From NCBI RefSeq assembly GCF_000308595.1, contig NZ_BAGA01000074.1:62001-126000 (forward strand): DNA of 64,000 bases, given 5' to 3'. Positions 25,402 to 34,316 of this stretch are shown here, piece by piece (positions within the stretch are counted from its first letter, which is position 1; each line of letters opens with the position of its first letter). The position numbers and the translations under genes are program-made. The stretch comes from Nocardia higoensis NBRC 100133. GTDB taxonomy: Bacteria > Actinomycetota > Actinomycetes > Mycobacteriales > Mycobacteriaceae. The notes beneath the pieces are model-generated. The model did no database searches. It was not told where the DNA came from and saw only the letters and a list, made by a program, of their open reading frames with translations.

Positions 25402-26346
25402 ATGAAGCTCGTTGTGCTCCGCCGGTCCACCGCGTCGGCGCGCTCGCCGATCGCGGCGCTGTTGGCCTGCCTGCTCGCGGTCACGCTCACCGCCTGCGGG
25501 GCCGCCGACGGCGACGACGATCCGCGTCCCACGGTATTGACGACCTTCACCGTGCTGGCGGATGTCGCCAGGAATGTCGCGGGCGACCATCTGCGGGTGG
25601 AGTCCATCACCAAGGTCGGCGCGGAGATCCACGGCTACGAGCCGACGCCCGGCGACATCAAGAAGGCCGCGCGGGCCGATCTGGTGCTCGACAACGGCCT
25701 GAACCTCGAGGCATGGTTCGAGCAGTTCCTCGCCCAGATCGACGTCTCGCGGGCGGTGGCCAGCGAAGGCGTCGAGCCGATCGACATCACCGGCGACGCC
25801 TATGCGGGCAAGCCGAACCCGCACGCCTGGATGTCGCCGCTGAACGTGCGCGTCTACGTGGACAACATCGTGCGCGCCTTCACCGAGCTCGACCCCGCCC
25901 ACGCCGCGGACTTCCGCGCCAACGGCGAGCGCTACCAGGCCGAACTCGACGCCGTGCACCGCGACCTGGTGAACGCGCTCGCCGCCCTGCCCGAGCATCA
26001 GCGCGCCCTGGTGACCTGCGAGGGCGCGTTCTCCTACCTGGCCAGGGACGCCGGCCTGACCGAGAAGTACATCTGGCCGGTCAACGCCGAACAGCAGGCC
26101 ACCCCGCAACAGATCACCTCGGCCATCGACTTCGTCCGGGCGCGCTCGGTGCCCGCCGTGTTCTGCGAGTCGACGGTCTCCGACGCGCCGATGCGGCGCG
26201 TGGTGGAGGCGACGGGCGCGGCCTTCGGCGGCGTACTGTACGTGGATTCGCTGTCCGAACCGGACGGTCCCGTGCCCACCTACCTGGACATGATCCGGCA
26301 CGACGCGCGCACCATCGCCACCGCACTGACCGGGAGGCCGGCATGA
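25402..26346 (+). CDS. Metal ABC transporter solute-binding lipoprotein (Mn/Fe type)
   Basis: A 314-residue cluster A-I (ZnuA/PsaA/SitA) binding protein. It has a lipobox (LTLTAC) at about residue 32 and the metal ligands of the family: His in AEIHGYEPTPGDIKKA, His in NPHAWMSP, Glu in TCEGAFSYLARD and Asp/Glu near VDSLSEPDG. The EIHGYEPTP form and lack of a His-rich loop resemble SitA/YfeA/MntC proteins for Mn(II) or Fe(II) more than zinc binders. First gene of a three-gene, overlapping operon. Confidence 0.9.
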   Translation: MKLVVLRRSTASARSPIAALLACLLAVTLTACGAADGDDDPRPTVLTTFTVLADVARNVAGDHLRVESITKVGAEIHGYEPTPGDIKKAARADLVLDNGLNLEAWFEQFLAQIDVSRAVASEGVEPIDITGDAYAGKPNPHAWMSPLNVRVYVDNIVRAFTELDPAHAADFRANGERYQAELDAVHRDLVNALAALPEHQRALVTCEGAFSYLARDAGLTEKYIWPVNAEQQATPQQITSAIDFVRARSVPAVFCESTVSDAPMRRVVEATGAAFGGVLYVDSLSEPDGPVPTYLDMIRHDARTIATALTGRPA

Positions 26347-27101
26347 GTGAACTCGCCACCGAGACTTTCGCCGTCGAGGTCGACGACGTCACCGTGCGCT
26401 ACGGCGAGGTGCTCGCTCTGGACGGTGTGTCGCTGACGCTGGCGCCGGGCCGGATCTGCGGCCTTGTCGGCATGAACGGCTCGGGTAAATCGACGCTGTT
26501 CAAGACGATTGTCGGCCTGGTGAAACCCACGACCGGCGCGGTGCGGCTCTACGGTGACTCGCCGCGCGCGGCCCGCCGGAGCGGGCTGCTCGGATACGTC
26601 CCGCAGAGCGAGGACGTCGACTGGACCTTCCCGCTGACCGTGCGCGATGTGGTACTCACCGGCCGGCACGGCCGCATGGGATTCCCGCGCAGACCGCGCC
26701 GCGCCGACAAGGAGGCGGTGGATCGGGCGCTCGCGCGCGTGGATCTGACCGACCTGGCCGACCGGCAGATCGGCGCGCTGTCGGGCGGTCAGCGCAAGCG
26801 GGCGTTCGTGGCCCGCGCACTCGCCCAGGAGGCGACGCTGCTGCTGCTCGACGAACCCTTCGCCGGTGTCGACAAGCGCTCCGAAGCCGCCATCACGGCC
26901 TTGCTGCGCGAACTCGCCGGCGAGGGTGCCGCGATCCTGGTGTCGACCCACGACCTGCACGCCCTGCCCGGCCTGGCCGACGAAGCCGCTCTGCTCATGC
27001 GCAAGGTGCTCGCGCGCGGCCTGCCCGAGGACGTGCTGCGGCCGGAGAATCTCGCCGCGGCCTTCGGCCTGGACGTTCTCGACCGGGAGGTCAGCTCGTG
27101 A
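26343..27101 (+). CDS. Metal ABC transporter ATPase
   Basis: A 252-residue ATP-binding subunit: Walker A GMNGSGKST, signature LSGGQRKRAF, Walker B LLLLDEPFAG and switch His in STHDLHAL. QSEDVDWTFP before the signature is typical of Mn/Zn importers. The ATG overlaps the binding-protein stop (ATGA) and its own stop overlaps the permease start (GTGA), so the three subunits are translationally coupled. Confidence 0.93.
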   Translation: MSELATETFAVEVDDVTVRYGEVLALDGVSLTLAPGRICGLVGMNGSGKSTLFKTIVGLVKPTTGAVRLYGDSPRAARRSGLLGYVPQSEDVDWTFPLTVRDVVLTGRHGRMGFPRRPRRADKEAVDRALARVDLTDLADRQIGALSGGQRKRAFVARALAQEATLLLLDEPFAGVDKRSEAAITALLRELAGEGAAILVSTHDLHALPGLADEAALLMRKVLARGLPEDVLRPENLAAAFGLDVLDREVSS

Positions 27102-27982
27102 ATCCGATCGACTACGTCGTGGAACCGCTCGGCTACGAATTCATGGTCCGCGCACTGATCACCACCGTGGCGGCGGCGACCGTGTGCGCGGTGCTGTCCT
27201 GCTGGCTGGTGCTCATCGGCTGGTCGCTCATGGGCGACGCGGTCTCGCACGCCGTGCTGCCGGGCGTGGTGCTGGCCTATATCGCCGGGCTGCCGTTCGC
27301 GGTCGGCGCGGTGGTGTTCGGCTTCGCCGCGGTCGGGGCGATCGGGGTGGTCCGCGAGACCAGCCGGGTCAAGGAGGACGCGGCGATCGGCATCGTGTTC
27401 ACCACGTTCTTCGCCGCGGGCCTGGTCATGGTGTCGGTCACGCCGAGTCAGACCGATCTCAACCACATCGTCTTCGGCAATCTGCTCGGTGTCGATCGCG
27501 CCGACCTGATCCAGGTGGTCGTGCTGGCCGGGATCACCCTGCTCGCGCTGGTGCTGCTGCGCCGCGACTTCACCCTGTTCGCGTTCGATCCCACCCACGC
27601 CCACGCCATCGGCCTGAACCCGCGCCTGCTCGGCAGCGCCCTGCTCGGGCTGCTCGCGTTGACCGCCGTGGTCGCCCTGCAGGCGGTCGGCGTGGTGCTG
27701 GTGGTGGCCATACTGATCATCCCCGGCGCCACGGCATACCTGCTGACCGACCGCTTCCAGCGCATGCTGCTCATCGCCCCGGCCATCTCGGTCGCCGCGG
27801 CGGTGACCGGGCTGTATCTGAGCTACCACCTCGACACCGCCTCGGGCGCGATGATCGTGGTCGTCCAGGGCGCGGTGTTCGTGCTGGTCTACCTCTTCGC
27901 CCCGAGACACGGCGTGCTCGGCCGCAGGTTCACCGCGGGCCGGGATCGCCGCCGGGACCCGGTCGGCCTCGACGCGGCGTAG
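27098..27982 (+). CDS. Metal ABC transporter permease
   Basis: A 294-residue ABC-3 family membrane subunit with about eight helices, including LIGWSLMGDAVSHAVLPGVVLAYI, the conserved coupling region of Mn/Zn permeases, and VVLVVAILIIPGATAYLL. The GTG start lies in the ATPase stop. A perfect hairpin (28114-28148) follows about 130 bp later, closing the operon. Confidence 0.92.
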   Translation: MNPIDYVVEPLGYEFMVRALITTVAAATVCAVLSCWLVLIGWSLMGDAVSHAVLPGVVLAYIAGLPFAVGAVVFGFAAVGAIGVVRETSRVKEDAAIGIVFTTFFAAGLVMVSVTPSQTDLNHIVFGNLLGVDRADLIQVVVLAGITLLALVLLRRDFTLFAFDPTHAHAIGLNPRLLGSALLGLLALTAVVALQAVGVVLVVAILIIPGATAYLLTDRFQRMLLIAPAISVAAAVTGLYLSYHLDTASGAMIVVVQGAVFVLVYLFAPRHGVLGRRFTAGRDRRRDPVGLDAA

Positions 27983-28113
27983 CGACGGCCACGGCAGCCG
28001 CCGTGGCCGTGGCAGGCACTGCGGCGTAGGCGGACGGGGCCGAGGCCGGGCCCGTCACTCGGTTCGCTGCGGCCGGGCGGACGGCCCTTGGGCATGGGCG
28101 CCCGGCGCACGCA

Positions 28114-28148
28114 GATGCCCGGCGTCGGTACTCGCGACGCCGGGCATC
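28114..28148. terminator. Perfect 14-bp hairpin
   Basis: GATGCCCGGCGTCG is exactly mirrored by CGACGCCGGGCATC around a seven-base loop, in the gap between the metal permease and the convergent LGFP-protein gene. Confidence 0.75.
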
Positions 28149-28158
28149 GGGTGCGGGG

Positions 28159-28899
28159 TCAGGGCTCCCAGGTGATGCGGCCGCCCTGGAAATCCTGGGC
28201 CTTGCCGTTCTCGTAGTCGTACTCGTCGCTGGTCGGGTAGCCGTAACGGCCGCCCTCCGCGCCCGCGGCGACCCACTTGTCGCGGATCACGCCCCAGACG
28301 GGGTGCGCGCCGGTGCGCTGGGTGTAGTAGATCGCGCCGCCGTTGAACAGGTTGTAGCGGCCGTTGTTCGTGGTGCCCGCCTCGTCGGTGACCGGGAATC
28401 CGAGCGGGCTCGACTCCCAGCCCAGCTGGCCCCACTTGTCGCGGATCTTGCCGGCGACGGTGTGCGCGGCGGTGCCCAGCGACCAGTAGATGCTGCCGTT
28501 CTGGAAGTGCGTGAACACACCGGAGTTGCCCGGGGTGTTCAGCGTCCGCGATACCGGATAGCCCAGATTGCCGCCCTCGGCGCCCAGGCTGTTCCATTTG
28601 TCCCGGACAAAGCCGCCGACCTGGTGCGCCCCCACGTCGCCGCGCCAGTAGACGGCGGCGTTGTTCGCGAAGACCTGATAACGGCCGCCTGCCGCGGCGT
28701 CCAGCTCGGGACCGGTGGGATCACCGAGGGCGGCCGGTCCGCCCGCCTGGTCGAACTCCACCTCGATCGCCCCGCCGACGTCGAACGCGCCGACCGGGCG
28801 GGCGGCGGCCACGCCCAGGGCCGAGGTGAACAGCACCGCGAACGTCGCGGTGGCGGCCGCGGCGCGACGGGCCGCGCGGGACTCCGGAAGCCGTGTCAT
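28159..28899 (-). CDS. Secreted LGFP-repeat protein
   Basis: A 246-residue exported protein with an Arg-rich signal peptide (ATFAVLFTSALGVAAA) and three to four LGFP repeats of about 54 residues; each has DKW...G...G(Y/F)P followed by a hydrophobic ..G.IYW.. turn (NLGYPVSR, PLGFPVTDE, RYGYPTSDE). LGFP domains of corynebacteria and mycobacteria attach to the cell wall and occur in mycolyltransferases. There is no catalytic domain here, so a wall-binding role is likely. Confidence 0.88.
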   Translation of the reverse strand: MTRLPESRAARRAAAATATFAVLFTSALGVAAARPVGAFDVGGAIEVEFDQAGGPAALGDPTGPELDAAAGGRYQVFANNAAVYWRGDVGAHQVGGFVRDKWNSLGAEGGNLGYPVSRTLNTPGNSGVFTHFQNGSIYWSLGTAAHTVAGKIRDKWGQLGWESSPLGFPVTDEAGTTNNGRYNLFNGGAIYYTQRTGAHPVWGVIRDKWVAAGAEGGRYGYPTSDEYDYENGKAQDFQGGRITWEP

Positions 28900-29071
28900 G
28901 GGGGTAACTCCTGATCAGGTCGATGCCGCGACGGCGCCGAGGAGTTCGGCGAGAGTATCGCAGCGTAGCGGACAGGGACCGACGACATCGACATCATCGG
29001 ATCCGCTCCGATGGGCGTTAGCCGCAGGTGGCGCGACTCACCTTCTGCCGTGGCGGCTGCCGATGACGTGG

Positions 29072-29425
29072 TCACCCACCGATGACGCCGCCGCCGATGG
29101 AGAGGTAGGCGAGCAGCAGGAAGAAGAAGAACCAGCCCACACCCTGCCAGATGGGCCAGACCTGCCCCCGGCGCCAGCGCAGGAAAGTGATCACGAACGC
29201 GCCGATCCACCCGGCCGCCAGCACCACCGCGGGGCCGACCACCATGGTCACCTGCGAGGTGGTGTCACACAGCATCCGTTGTGCCTCGCAGGCGTCCCTG
29301 GCCGACGCCCAGATCGCGATGACCACCCCGGTCAGCACGGCCAGAGCCAGGACCACGACACCGAATCGCATCGCTTCCCGCGATCCCTTGGGATCGGACC
29401 AGCGCTTCTCCACATCGTCGACCAT
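29072..29425 (-). CDS. Four-helix small membrane protein, unknown
   Basis: A 117-residue membrane protein: cytoplasmic start MVDDVEKRWSDPKGSREA, a helix (VVVLALAVLTGVVIAIWA), a short loop with two cysteines, a second helix, and a final hydrophobic region around WFFFFLLLAYLSIGGG. GAGGAGGT six bases before the ATG is an excellent ribosome site. No family recognised. Confidence 0.7.
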   Translation of the reverse strand: MVDDVEKRWSDPKGSREAMRFGVVVLALAVLTGVVIAIWASARDACEAQRMLCDTTSQVTMVVGPAVVLAAGWIGAFVITFLRWRRGQVWPIWQGVGWFFFFLLLAYLSIGGGVIGG

Positions 29426-29499
29426 GAGTACCTCCTCTGCCCGGTAGTTGCCGATGGGGGCGGTCCCAAACCGGGCGGGAGGATCAGCGGGCGGGAGGA

Positions 29500-29646
29500 T
29501 CAGCGTGCGGTGGACAGGTCCGGCGGTTCGGGACGATCGTGGCGCATCTCGAACCAGTAGGTGAGGACGACCGTCGCATACGCGGAGACGACGACCAGCG
29601 CGGTGACGGCGAGAAGGATGAACAGAAGGGCGACCAGCAGAGCCAT
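29500..29646 (-). CDS. Small single-pass membrane protein (48 residues)
   Basis: MALLVALLFILLAVTALVVV starts a long hydrophobic helix running to TYWFEM, followed by a charged tail HDRPEPPDLSTAR. GGGAG precedes the ATG. It is 74 bp upstream of the four-helix protein on the same strand and probably in the same transcript. Unknown function. Confidence 0.55.
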   Translation of the reverse strand: MALLVALLFILLAVTALVVVSAYATVVLTYWFEMRHDRPEPPDLSTAR

Positions 29647-29965
29647 GTTTGCTCCCGGGAACGGGTCGTGACGGTGTCCGCTCCAGCGAGGGGTGCCGCG
29701 TCGCGCCCCTCGAAACGACGGACTCACCTCGAATCCTAGAACCCCGGCGTCGCTGTCGCATGTCGGGCGCGCTGTGAAGCCCGTCATGTCCTGTTACTTC
29801 GGGACGTGAAGCGACCCCGCCCGCGAGAAGTCGGGCGGGGTCGCGGACGATCACGCGGGATCGGCTACGCGCCCGCACTTTTCGGTGCCATCGGCGATGC
29901 CCGGTCGGGTCGGCTGCGTAGATCGGGCCGCCAGCTGTCGATGACCGGCAGCCGCGGCCGAGATG
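29647..29965. other. Gap without a gene
   Basis: About 320 bp between the small membrane-protein gene and the end of the flavoprotein operon. It holds the promoter side of the small genes and one strong hairpin; I see no credible coding sequence. Confidence 0.6.
29811..29844 (-). terminator. Terminator of the flavoprotein/ABC operon
   Basis: GCGACCCCGCCCG and CGGGCGGGGTCGC form a perfect 13-bp stem around an eight-base loop, about 120 bp past the flavoprotein stop and ahead of the next minus-strand gene. Confidence 0.65.
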
Positions 29966-32665
29966 TCAGGCGGTGACGGCCCTCCTGGCGTAAGCGCGCA
30001 CGTCGGCGTCGGTATCGGCGGTGGCACTGGTGAGCCCGTCGTGCGCACCGGGATGCTCCGGCCAGCGCGCCAGCGAGAGCACCGCCGCCTTGCGCACGTC
30101 CAGATGCGGATCCGACAGGGCCCGAACAAGCGGCGGCACAGCGACTTCCGGTGCCGCGCCGGCCAGCCCACGGGCCGCGCCGACCCGCACCTGCCAGGCG
30201 GACTGGGTGAGCGCGGAGGCGAGATCGGCGGCGTCCGCGTCGGTGGCGCCGATCGCGGCGAAGGCGGTCAGCGCGGCCGCCCGCACCAGCGGATCGCGAT
30301 CGCCCGAGAGCGTGCGGATGACCTCGTGACCACCCGTGCCGATCACGGCCAGCCCGTTGGCGACGGCGATCCTGACCTCCCGATTACCGTCGTCCGCCAG
30401 TCGCGACACCCCGTCCACGTCGTCGAGGGCGACGAGCGCGCGCACCGCTTCGATACGCACGCGGTGATCGGGATCGCCCAGCGCCACGGTGTAATGCTCG
30501 GCCGCGCCCGCACGCAGCGCGCGCAGCAGATCGACCACGGTGGCCCGGACCAGCGGGTCGGGGGAGCCGAGCCGGTCGGCCAGTCCGTCCGCCCGCGGCA
30601 GCACTTCCACCAGTTCGCGCAGGCTCTCGGCGGCCGTGCGGCGCACCGAGGCGGCCGGATCGTCGAGCGCCTCGATGAGCGGACCGGCGAAACCGTCCGG
30701 GGTGTTCTCGGTGAGCACCGCAAGCGCCGCCGCCCGCACGCCCGCGTCCTCGTCGGCCAGGTAGGACGAAAGATCCTGCACCGTGGGCGAATCCAGCGCG
30801 AGCAGAGTGACGATGCGGGGCGAGGGCGGGGTCGCCGGCCTGGCCGGTCGCGCCGCCGCGGGCTCGTCCTCCCGGTCGGGAGCCCGGCCCGCGCGCACCG
30901 GCGGCTGCTCGACCGCGAGATCGGGGCCGGAGGAGGGGATGTCGTCGAGGCCCGGCACCGGCACCAGATACGGCGCGACCGGACGCTTGAGGAACTCCAT
31001 CTCGCCCGCGTCGTTCTTGCGCAGGTTGAGGTGGTAGCGCCAGTCGGCATCGTCGCGCTCGGGGATGTCGGCGCGCTCGTGGTAGAGGCCCCACCGGGAT
31101 TCGGTGCGGGTCAGCGAGCTGCGCGCCGCCATCTCCGCGCAGTCGCGGATGAACGACACCTCCACCGCGCGCATCAGCTCGTGCGGCGTGCGTGCGCCGA
31201 TGCCCTCGACCTCGGCGCGCATCCGCTCGAAGGTCTCCACGGCCAGGCCCAGCTTGGTGGCCGTCTTCGGCGGCGCCACATAGTCGTTGACGAACCGGCG
31301 CAGCTTGTACTCGACCTGCGGCTGCGGCGGGCCGTCGGGATTGCGCAGCGGTCGGTAGATCAGCTCGTGCGCGGCCTCGATCTGGTCCTGCGGCAGTTCG
31401 GCAGGCGCGGGCACGTCGGCGAGGGTGCCCGCGGCGTGCGCGCCCGCCAGGTCGCCGAAGACGAACGCGCCGATCATGTAGTTGTGCGGCACGCAGGCCA
31501 GGTCGCCGGCGGCGTAGAGGCCGGGCACGGTGGTGCGCGCGTGCTCGTCCACCCACACGCCCGAGGCGGAATGCCCTCCGCACAAACCGATCTCGGAGAT
31601 GTGCATCTCGATGTCGTGGGTGCGGTAGTCGTGCCCGCGATTGGCGTGGAAGGTGCCGCGGGTGGGGCGTTCGGTGGTGTGCAGGATGGATTCGAGGGTG
31701 CTCAGGGTCTCCTCGGGCAGGTGCGAGACCTTCAGATAGATGGGTCCGCGGGCGGACTCGATCTCCCGCTTCACCTCGGCCATCATCTGTCCCGACCAGT
31801 AGTCGGAGTCCACGAACCGCTCGCCCTCGGCGTTGACCTGATAGCCGCCGAACGGATTGGCGACATACGCGCAGGCCGGGCCGTTGTAGTCCTTGATGAG
31901 CGGATTGATCTGGAAGCACTCGATCCCGGACAGCTCCGCGCCGGCGTGGTAGGCCATCGCGTAGCCGTCGCCCGCGTTGGTCGGGTTCTCGTAGGTGCCG
32001 TAGAGGTAACCGCTGGCGGGCAGGCCCAGCCGCCCGCACGGTCCGGTCGCCAGGATCACGGCCTTCGCGCCGACCACCACGAACTCTCCGGTGCGGGTGT
32101 TGAGGGCCGCGACACCGACAGCGCGCCCTTCGTCGGTGAGCACCCGCACCGGCATCAGCCGGTTCTCGATGCGGATCTTCTCCCGGTTCTCCCGCTTGCG
32201 CAGCACCCGGTAGAGCGCCTTCTTGACGTCCTTGCCCTCGGGCATCGGCAGCACGTAGGAGCCGGAGCGGTGCACCCGGCGCACCGCGTACTCGCCGTAC
32301 TCGTCCTTCTCGAATTTCACGCCGTAGCGTTCGAGGCGCTGCACCATCGCGAAACCCCGGGTGGCCGTCTGGTAGACGGTGCGCTGGTCGACGATGCCGT
32401 CGTTGGCGCGGGTGATCTCGGCGACGTAGTCCTCGGGTTCGGCCTTGCCGGGGATCACGGCATTGTTCACGCCGTCCATGCCCATCGCCAGTGCGCCGGA
32501 GTGCCGCACGTGCGCCTTCTCCAGCAGGATCACGTGCGCGCCCTGTTCGGCGGCGGTGAGCGCGGCCATGGTGCCCGCAGTGCCGCCGCCGACGACGATC
32601 ACGTCGGTGTCGAGCCGGACGGCTGCCGAGAGGTCGGGAATGCTCGCGATGTCGGGGGTGCTCAC
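29966..32665 (-). CDS. AprA/fumarate-reductase-like flavoprotein fused to HEAT repeats
   Basis: An 899-residue protein. Residues 1 to about 600 form a succinate dehydrogenase/fumarate reductase-type FAD subunit: VIVVGGGTAGTMAALTAAEQGA (FAD), LLEKAHVRHSGALAMGMDGVNN, which recalls adenylylsulfate reductase alpha (EKAN..RSGAVAQG), HISEIGLCGGHSASGVWVDEH and GLYAAGDLACV. A Pro-rich link leads to about 280 residues of HEAT/PBS-lyase-like repeats (..DPDHRVRIEAVRALVAL.., ..DPLVRAAALTAFAAI..). The fused repeats are unusual. The start overlaps the ATPase stop by four bases. With the AprB-like ferredoxin it would form a two-subunit redox enzyme in the cytoplasm; the substrate is unknown. Confidence 0.85.
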   Translation of the reverse strand: MSTPDIASIPDLSAAVRLDTDVIVVGGGTAGTMAALTAAEQGAHVILLEKAHVRHSGALAMGMDGVNNAVIPGKAEPEDYVAEITRANDGIVDQRTVYQTATRGFAMVQRLERYGVKFEKDEYGEYAVRRVHRSGSYVLPMPEGKDVKKALYRVLRKRENREKIRIENRLMPVRVLTDEGRAVGVAALNTRTGEFVVVGAKAVILATGPCGRLGLPASGYLYGTYENPTNAGDGYAMAYHAGAELSGIECFQINPLIKDYNGPACAYVANPFGGYQVNAEGERFVDSDYWSGQMMAEVKREIESARGPIYLKVSHLPEETLSTLESILHTTERPTRGTFHANRGHDYRTHDIEMHISEIGLCGGHSASGVWVDEHARTTVPGLYAAGDLACVPHNYMIGAFVFGDLAGAHAAGTLADVPAPAELPQDQIEAAHELIYRPLRNPDGPPQPQVEYKLRRFVNDYVAPPKTATKLGLAVETFERMRAEVEGIGARTPHELMRAVEVSFIRDCAEMAARSSLTRTESRWGLYHERADIPERDDADWRYHLNLRKNDAGEMEFLKRPVAPYLVPVPGLDDIPSSGPDLAVEQPPVRAGRAPDREDEPAAARPARPATPPSPRIVTLLALDSPTVQDLSSYLADEDAGVRAAALAVLTENTPDGFAGPLIEALDDPAASVRRTAAESLRELVEVLPRADGLADRLGSPDPLVRATVVDLLRALRAGAAEHYTVALGDPDHRVRIEAVRALVALDDVDGVSRLADDGNREVRIAVANGLAVIGTGGHEVIRTLSGDRDPLVRAAALTAFAAIGATDADAADLASALTQSAWQVRVGAARGLAGAAPEVAVPPLVRALSDPHLDVRKAAVLSLARWPEHPGAHDGLTSATADTDADVRAYARRAVTA

Positions 32666-33414
32666 AGATACTCCAGGATCTCGGCCCGAAGCGCGGGCCG
32701 GTCGACCGGCGTGCGCGGATCGGGGGCCTCGACGACGGCCCGCAGCGCGCCCGCTCCGGAGCTGTCGCGTCCGAGCACGGCGATGCGGTCGCCGAGGCGA
32801 AGGGCCTCGTCGAGGTCGTGGGTGACGAACACGACGGTGGTGGGATGGGCCTGCCAGGTGTCGACGAGCAGACGCTGCATGGTGGCCCTGGTCTGGGTGT
32901 CCAGCGCGCCGAACGGCTCGTCCATCAACAGCGCGCGCGGCGCGCCCGCCAGGCCGCGGGCCAGCTGGACGCGCTGGCGCATGCCGCCGGACAGGTCGCG
33001 CGGCAGGTAGTCGGCATAGGGCGTGAGCCCGACTTCGTCGAGCCAGCGCAGCGCGCGGGTGCGGCGCTCGGCACGGGGAACACCGCGCAGCTTCAACGCC
33101 AGCTCGATATTGCCGCGCGCGGTGCGCCAGGGCAGCAGCGCGTCGTCCTGGAAGACCAGCGCGCGGTCGGCGGACGGCCCGGTGACCGGCACGCCCTCGG
33201 CGAGGACCGTGCCGCCCTCGGGGGCACGCAACCCGGCCAGCGCACGCAGCAGACTCGACTTGCCGCAGCCGGACTTGCCGACCAGCACCAGGATCTCGCC
33301 CGGCACGATCTCGAGGTCGATCCGCTCGAGGACGGTGCGTCCGCTGTAGCCGAGGCGCACCCCTCGCAGGCTCAGCCCCATGCCGGTGGTGGTGGAGTTC
33401 AGGGTGCCGGTCAT
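32662..33414 (-). CDS. ABC transporter ATPase, taurine/sulfonate/nitrate type
   Basis: A 250-residue ATPase of the SsuB/TauB/NrtD group: Walker A GKSGCGKSS, Q-loop VFQDDALLPWRTA, signature LSGGMRQRVQLAR, Walker B ALLMDEPFGALD and switch His FVTHDLDEA. It overlaps the permease and the flavoprotein by four bases each (ATGA both sides). Confidence 0.92.
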   Translation of the reverse strand: MTGTLNSTTTGMGLSLRGVRLGYSGRTVLERIDLEIVPGEILVLVGKSGCGKSSLLRALAGLRAPEGGTVLAEGVPVTGPSADRALVFQDDALLPWRTARGNIELALKLRGVPRAERRTRALRWLDEVGLTPYADYLPRDLSGGMRQRVQLARGLAGAPRALLMDEPFGALDTQTRATMQRLLVDTWQAHPTTVVFVTHDLDEALRLGDRIAVLGRDSSGAGALRAVVEAPDPRTPVDRPALRAEILEYL

Positions 33415-34316
33415 CGTCGGTCCTCTCTCGGCAGCCAGCGGGTGACCCGGCGTCCGGCCAGTTCGACCAGCCCGGAGGTGGCGAAGCCGAGGATGCCGAT
33501 GGTGATCATGCCGACGAACACCCCGGGATAGTCGACGATCGTGTACGCCTGCCAGGTGCGGTAGCCCAGGCCGAGCCGGCCGGAGATCATCTCCGCCGAG
33601 ATCAGGCAGATCCACGCCACGCCCATGCCGACCGACAGGCCGCTGAAGACGCCGGGCAGGATGCCGGGGAACACGACCCGGCCGAGCACGTCCCAGCGCG
33701 AGGCGCCGAGCGTGCGGACCGCGTCTTCCCAGATGGTCGGCAGTGCCCGCACCGCGTGCCTGGTGCTCACCAGCACCGGGAACAGCGACGCGGTGAACGT
33801 GATGAACACGATGCCGGACTCGTCGCTGGGGAACAGCAGGATCGCCACCGGCACCAGCGCGATCGCCGGAATCGGCCGGACCAGCTCGGTGAGCGGCCCG
33901 AAGACGTCGCTGAGCAGCCCCGAGCGCCCGAGCCCGATGCCCGCGAGCACGCCGACCACCGCGGCCAGCCCGAACCCGGTGATGATGCGGATGAGCGACT
34001 GGCCGATGTCGAGGAAGTACTCCTGCCTGCCCAGCTGCTCGCCGAACTCGGCGAGGATCTCGGTGACCGTGGGCAGCGCGTCGAACCGGAGACCGGCCCG
34101 CACATCGTTGACGGTGAGCAGTTGCCACAGTCCGATCGCGGCGAGCACCGAGGCGACGCGGATCAGGCGGGACCGCCACTGCGAGCGGCGCGCCGGGGCG
34201 GACCGGTCGGCCGCCACAGCGTTCGCGGCGTCCGTGGGCCCGACGGCCGGGGGCTCGGCTGTCACCGATCCGGCAGCCCTGGATTCGGTCAGCGCGGACT
34301 CGGCGACGGTACTCAC
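33411..34316 (-). CDS. ABC transporter permease, taurine/sulfonate/nitrate type
   Basis: A 301-residue inner-membrane permease of the SsuC/TauC family with a long Ala/Ser-rich cytoplasmic start, then about six helices. The EAA loop (DAVRTLGASRWDVLGRVVFPGILPGVFSGL) is clear. GTG at 34316 lies in the stop of the binding-protein gene (GTGA), giving tight coupling. Confidence 0.92.
   Translation of the reverse strand: MSTVAESALTESRAAGSVTAEPPAVGPTDAANAVAADRSAPARRSQWRSRLIRVASVLAAIGLWQLLTVNDVRAGLRFDALPTVTEILAEFGEQLGRQEYFLDIGQSLIRIITGFGLAAVVGVLAGIGLGRSGLLSDVFGPLTELVRPIPAIALVPVAILLFPSDESGIVFITFTASLFPVLVSTRHAVRALPTIWEDAVRTLGASRWDVLGRVVFPGILPGVFSGLSVGMGVAWICLISAEMISGRLGLGYRTWQAYTIVDYPGVFVGMITIGILGFATSGLVELAGRRVTRWLPREDRR

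Noticed and set aside
29963..33010. A 1015-residue open frame on the plus strand
   Set aside because: It runs antisense through the flavoprotein and ATPase genes, is low-complexity (Arg/Gly/His/Val) and reflects high-GC third positions.
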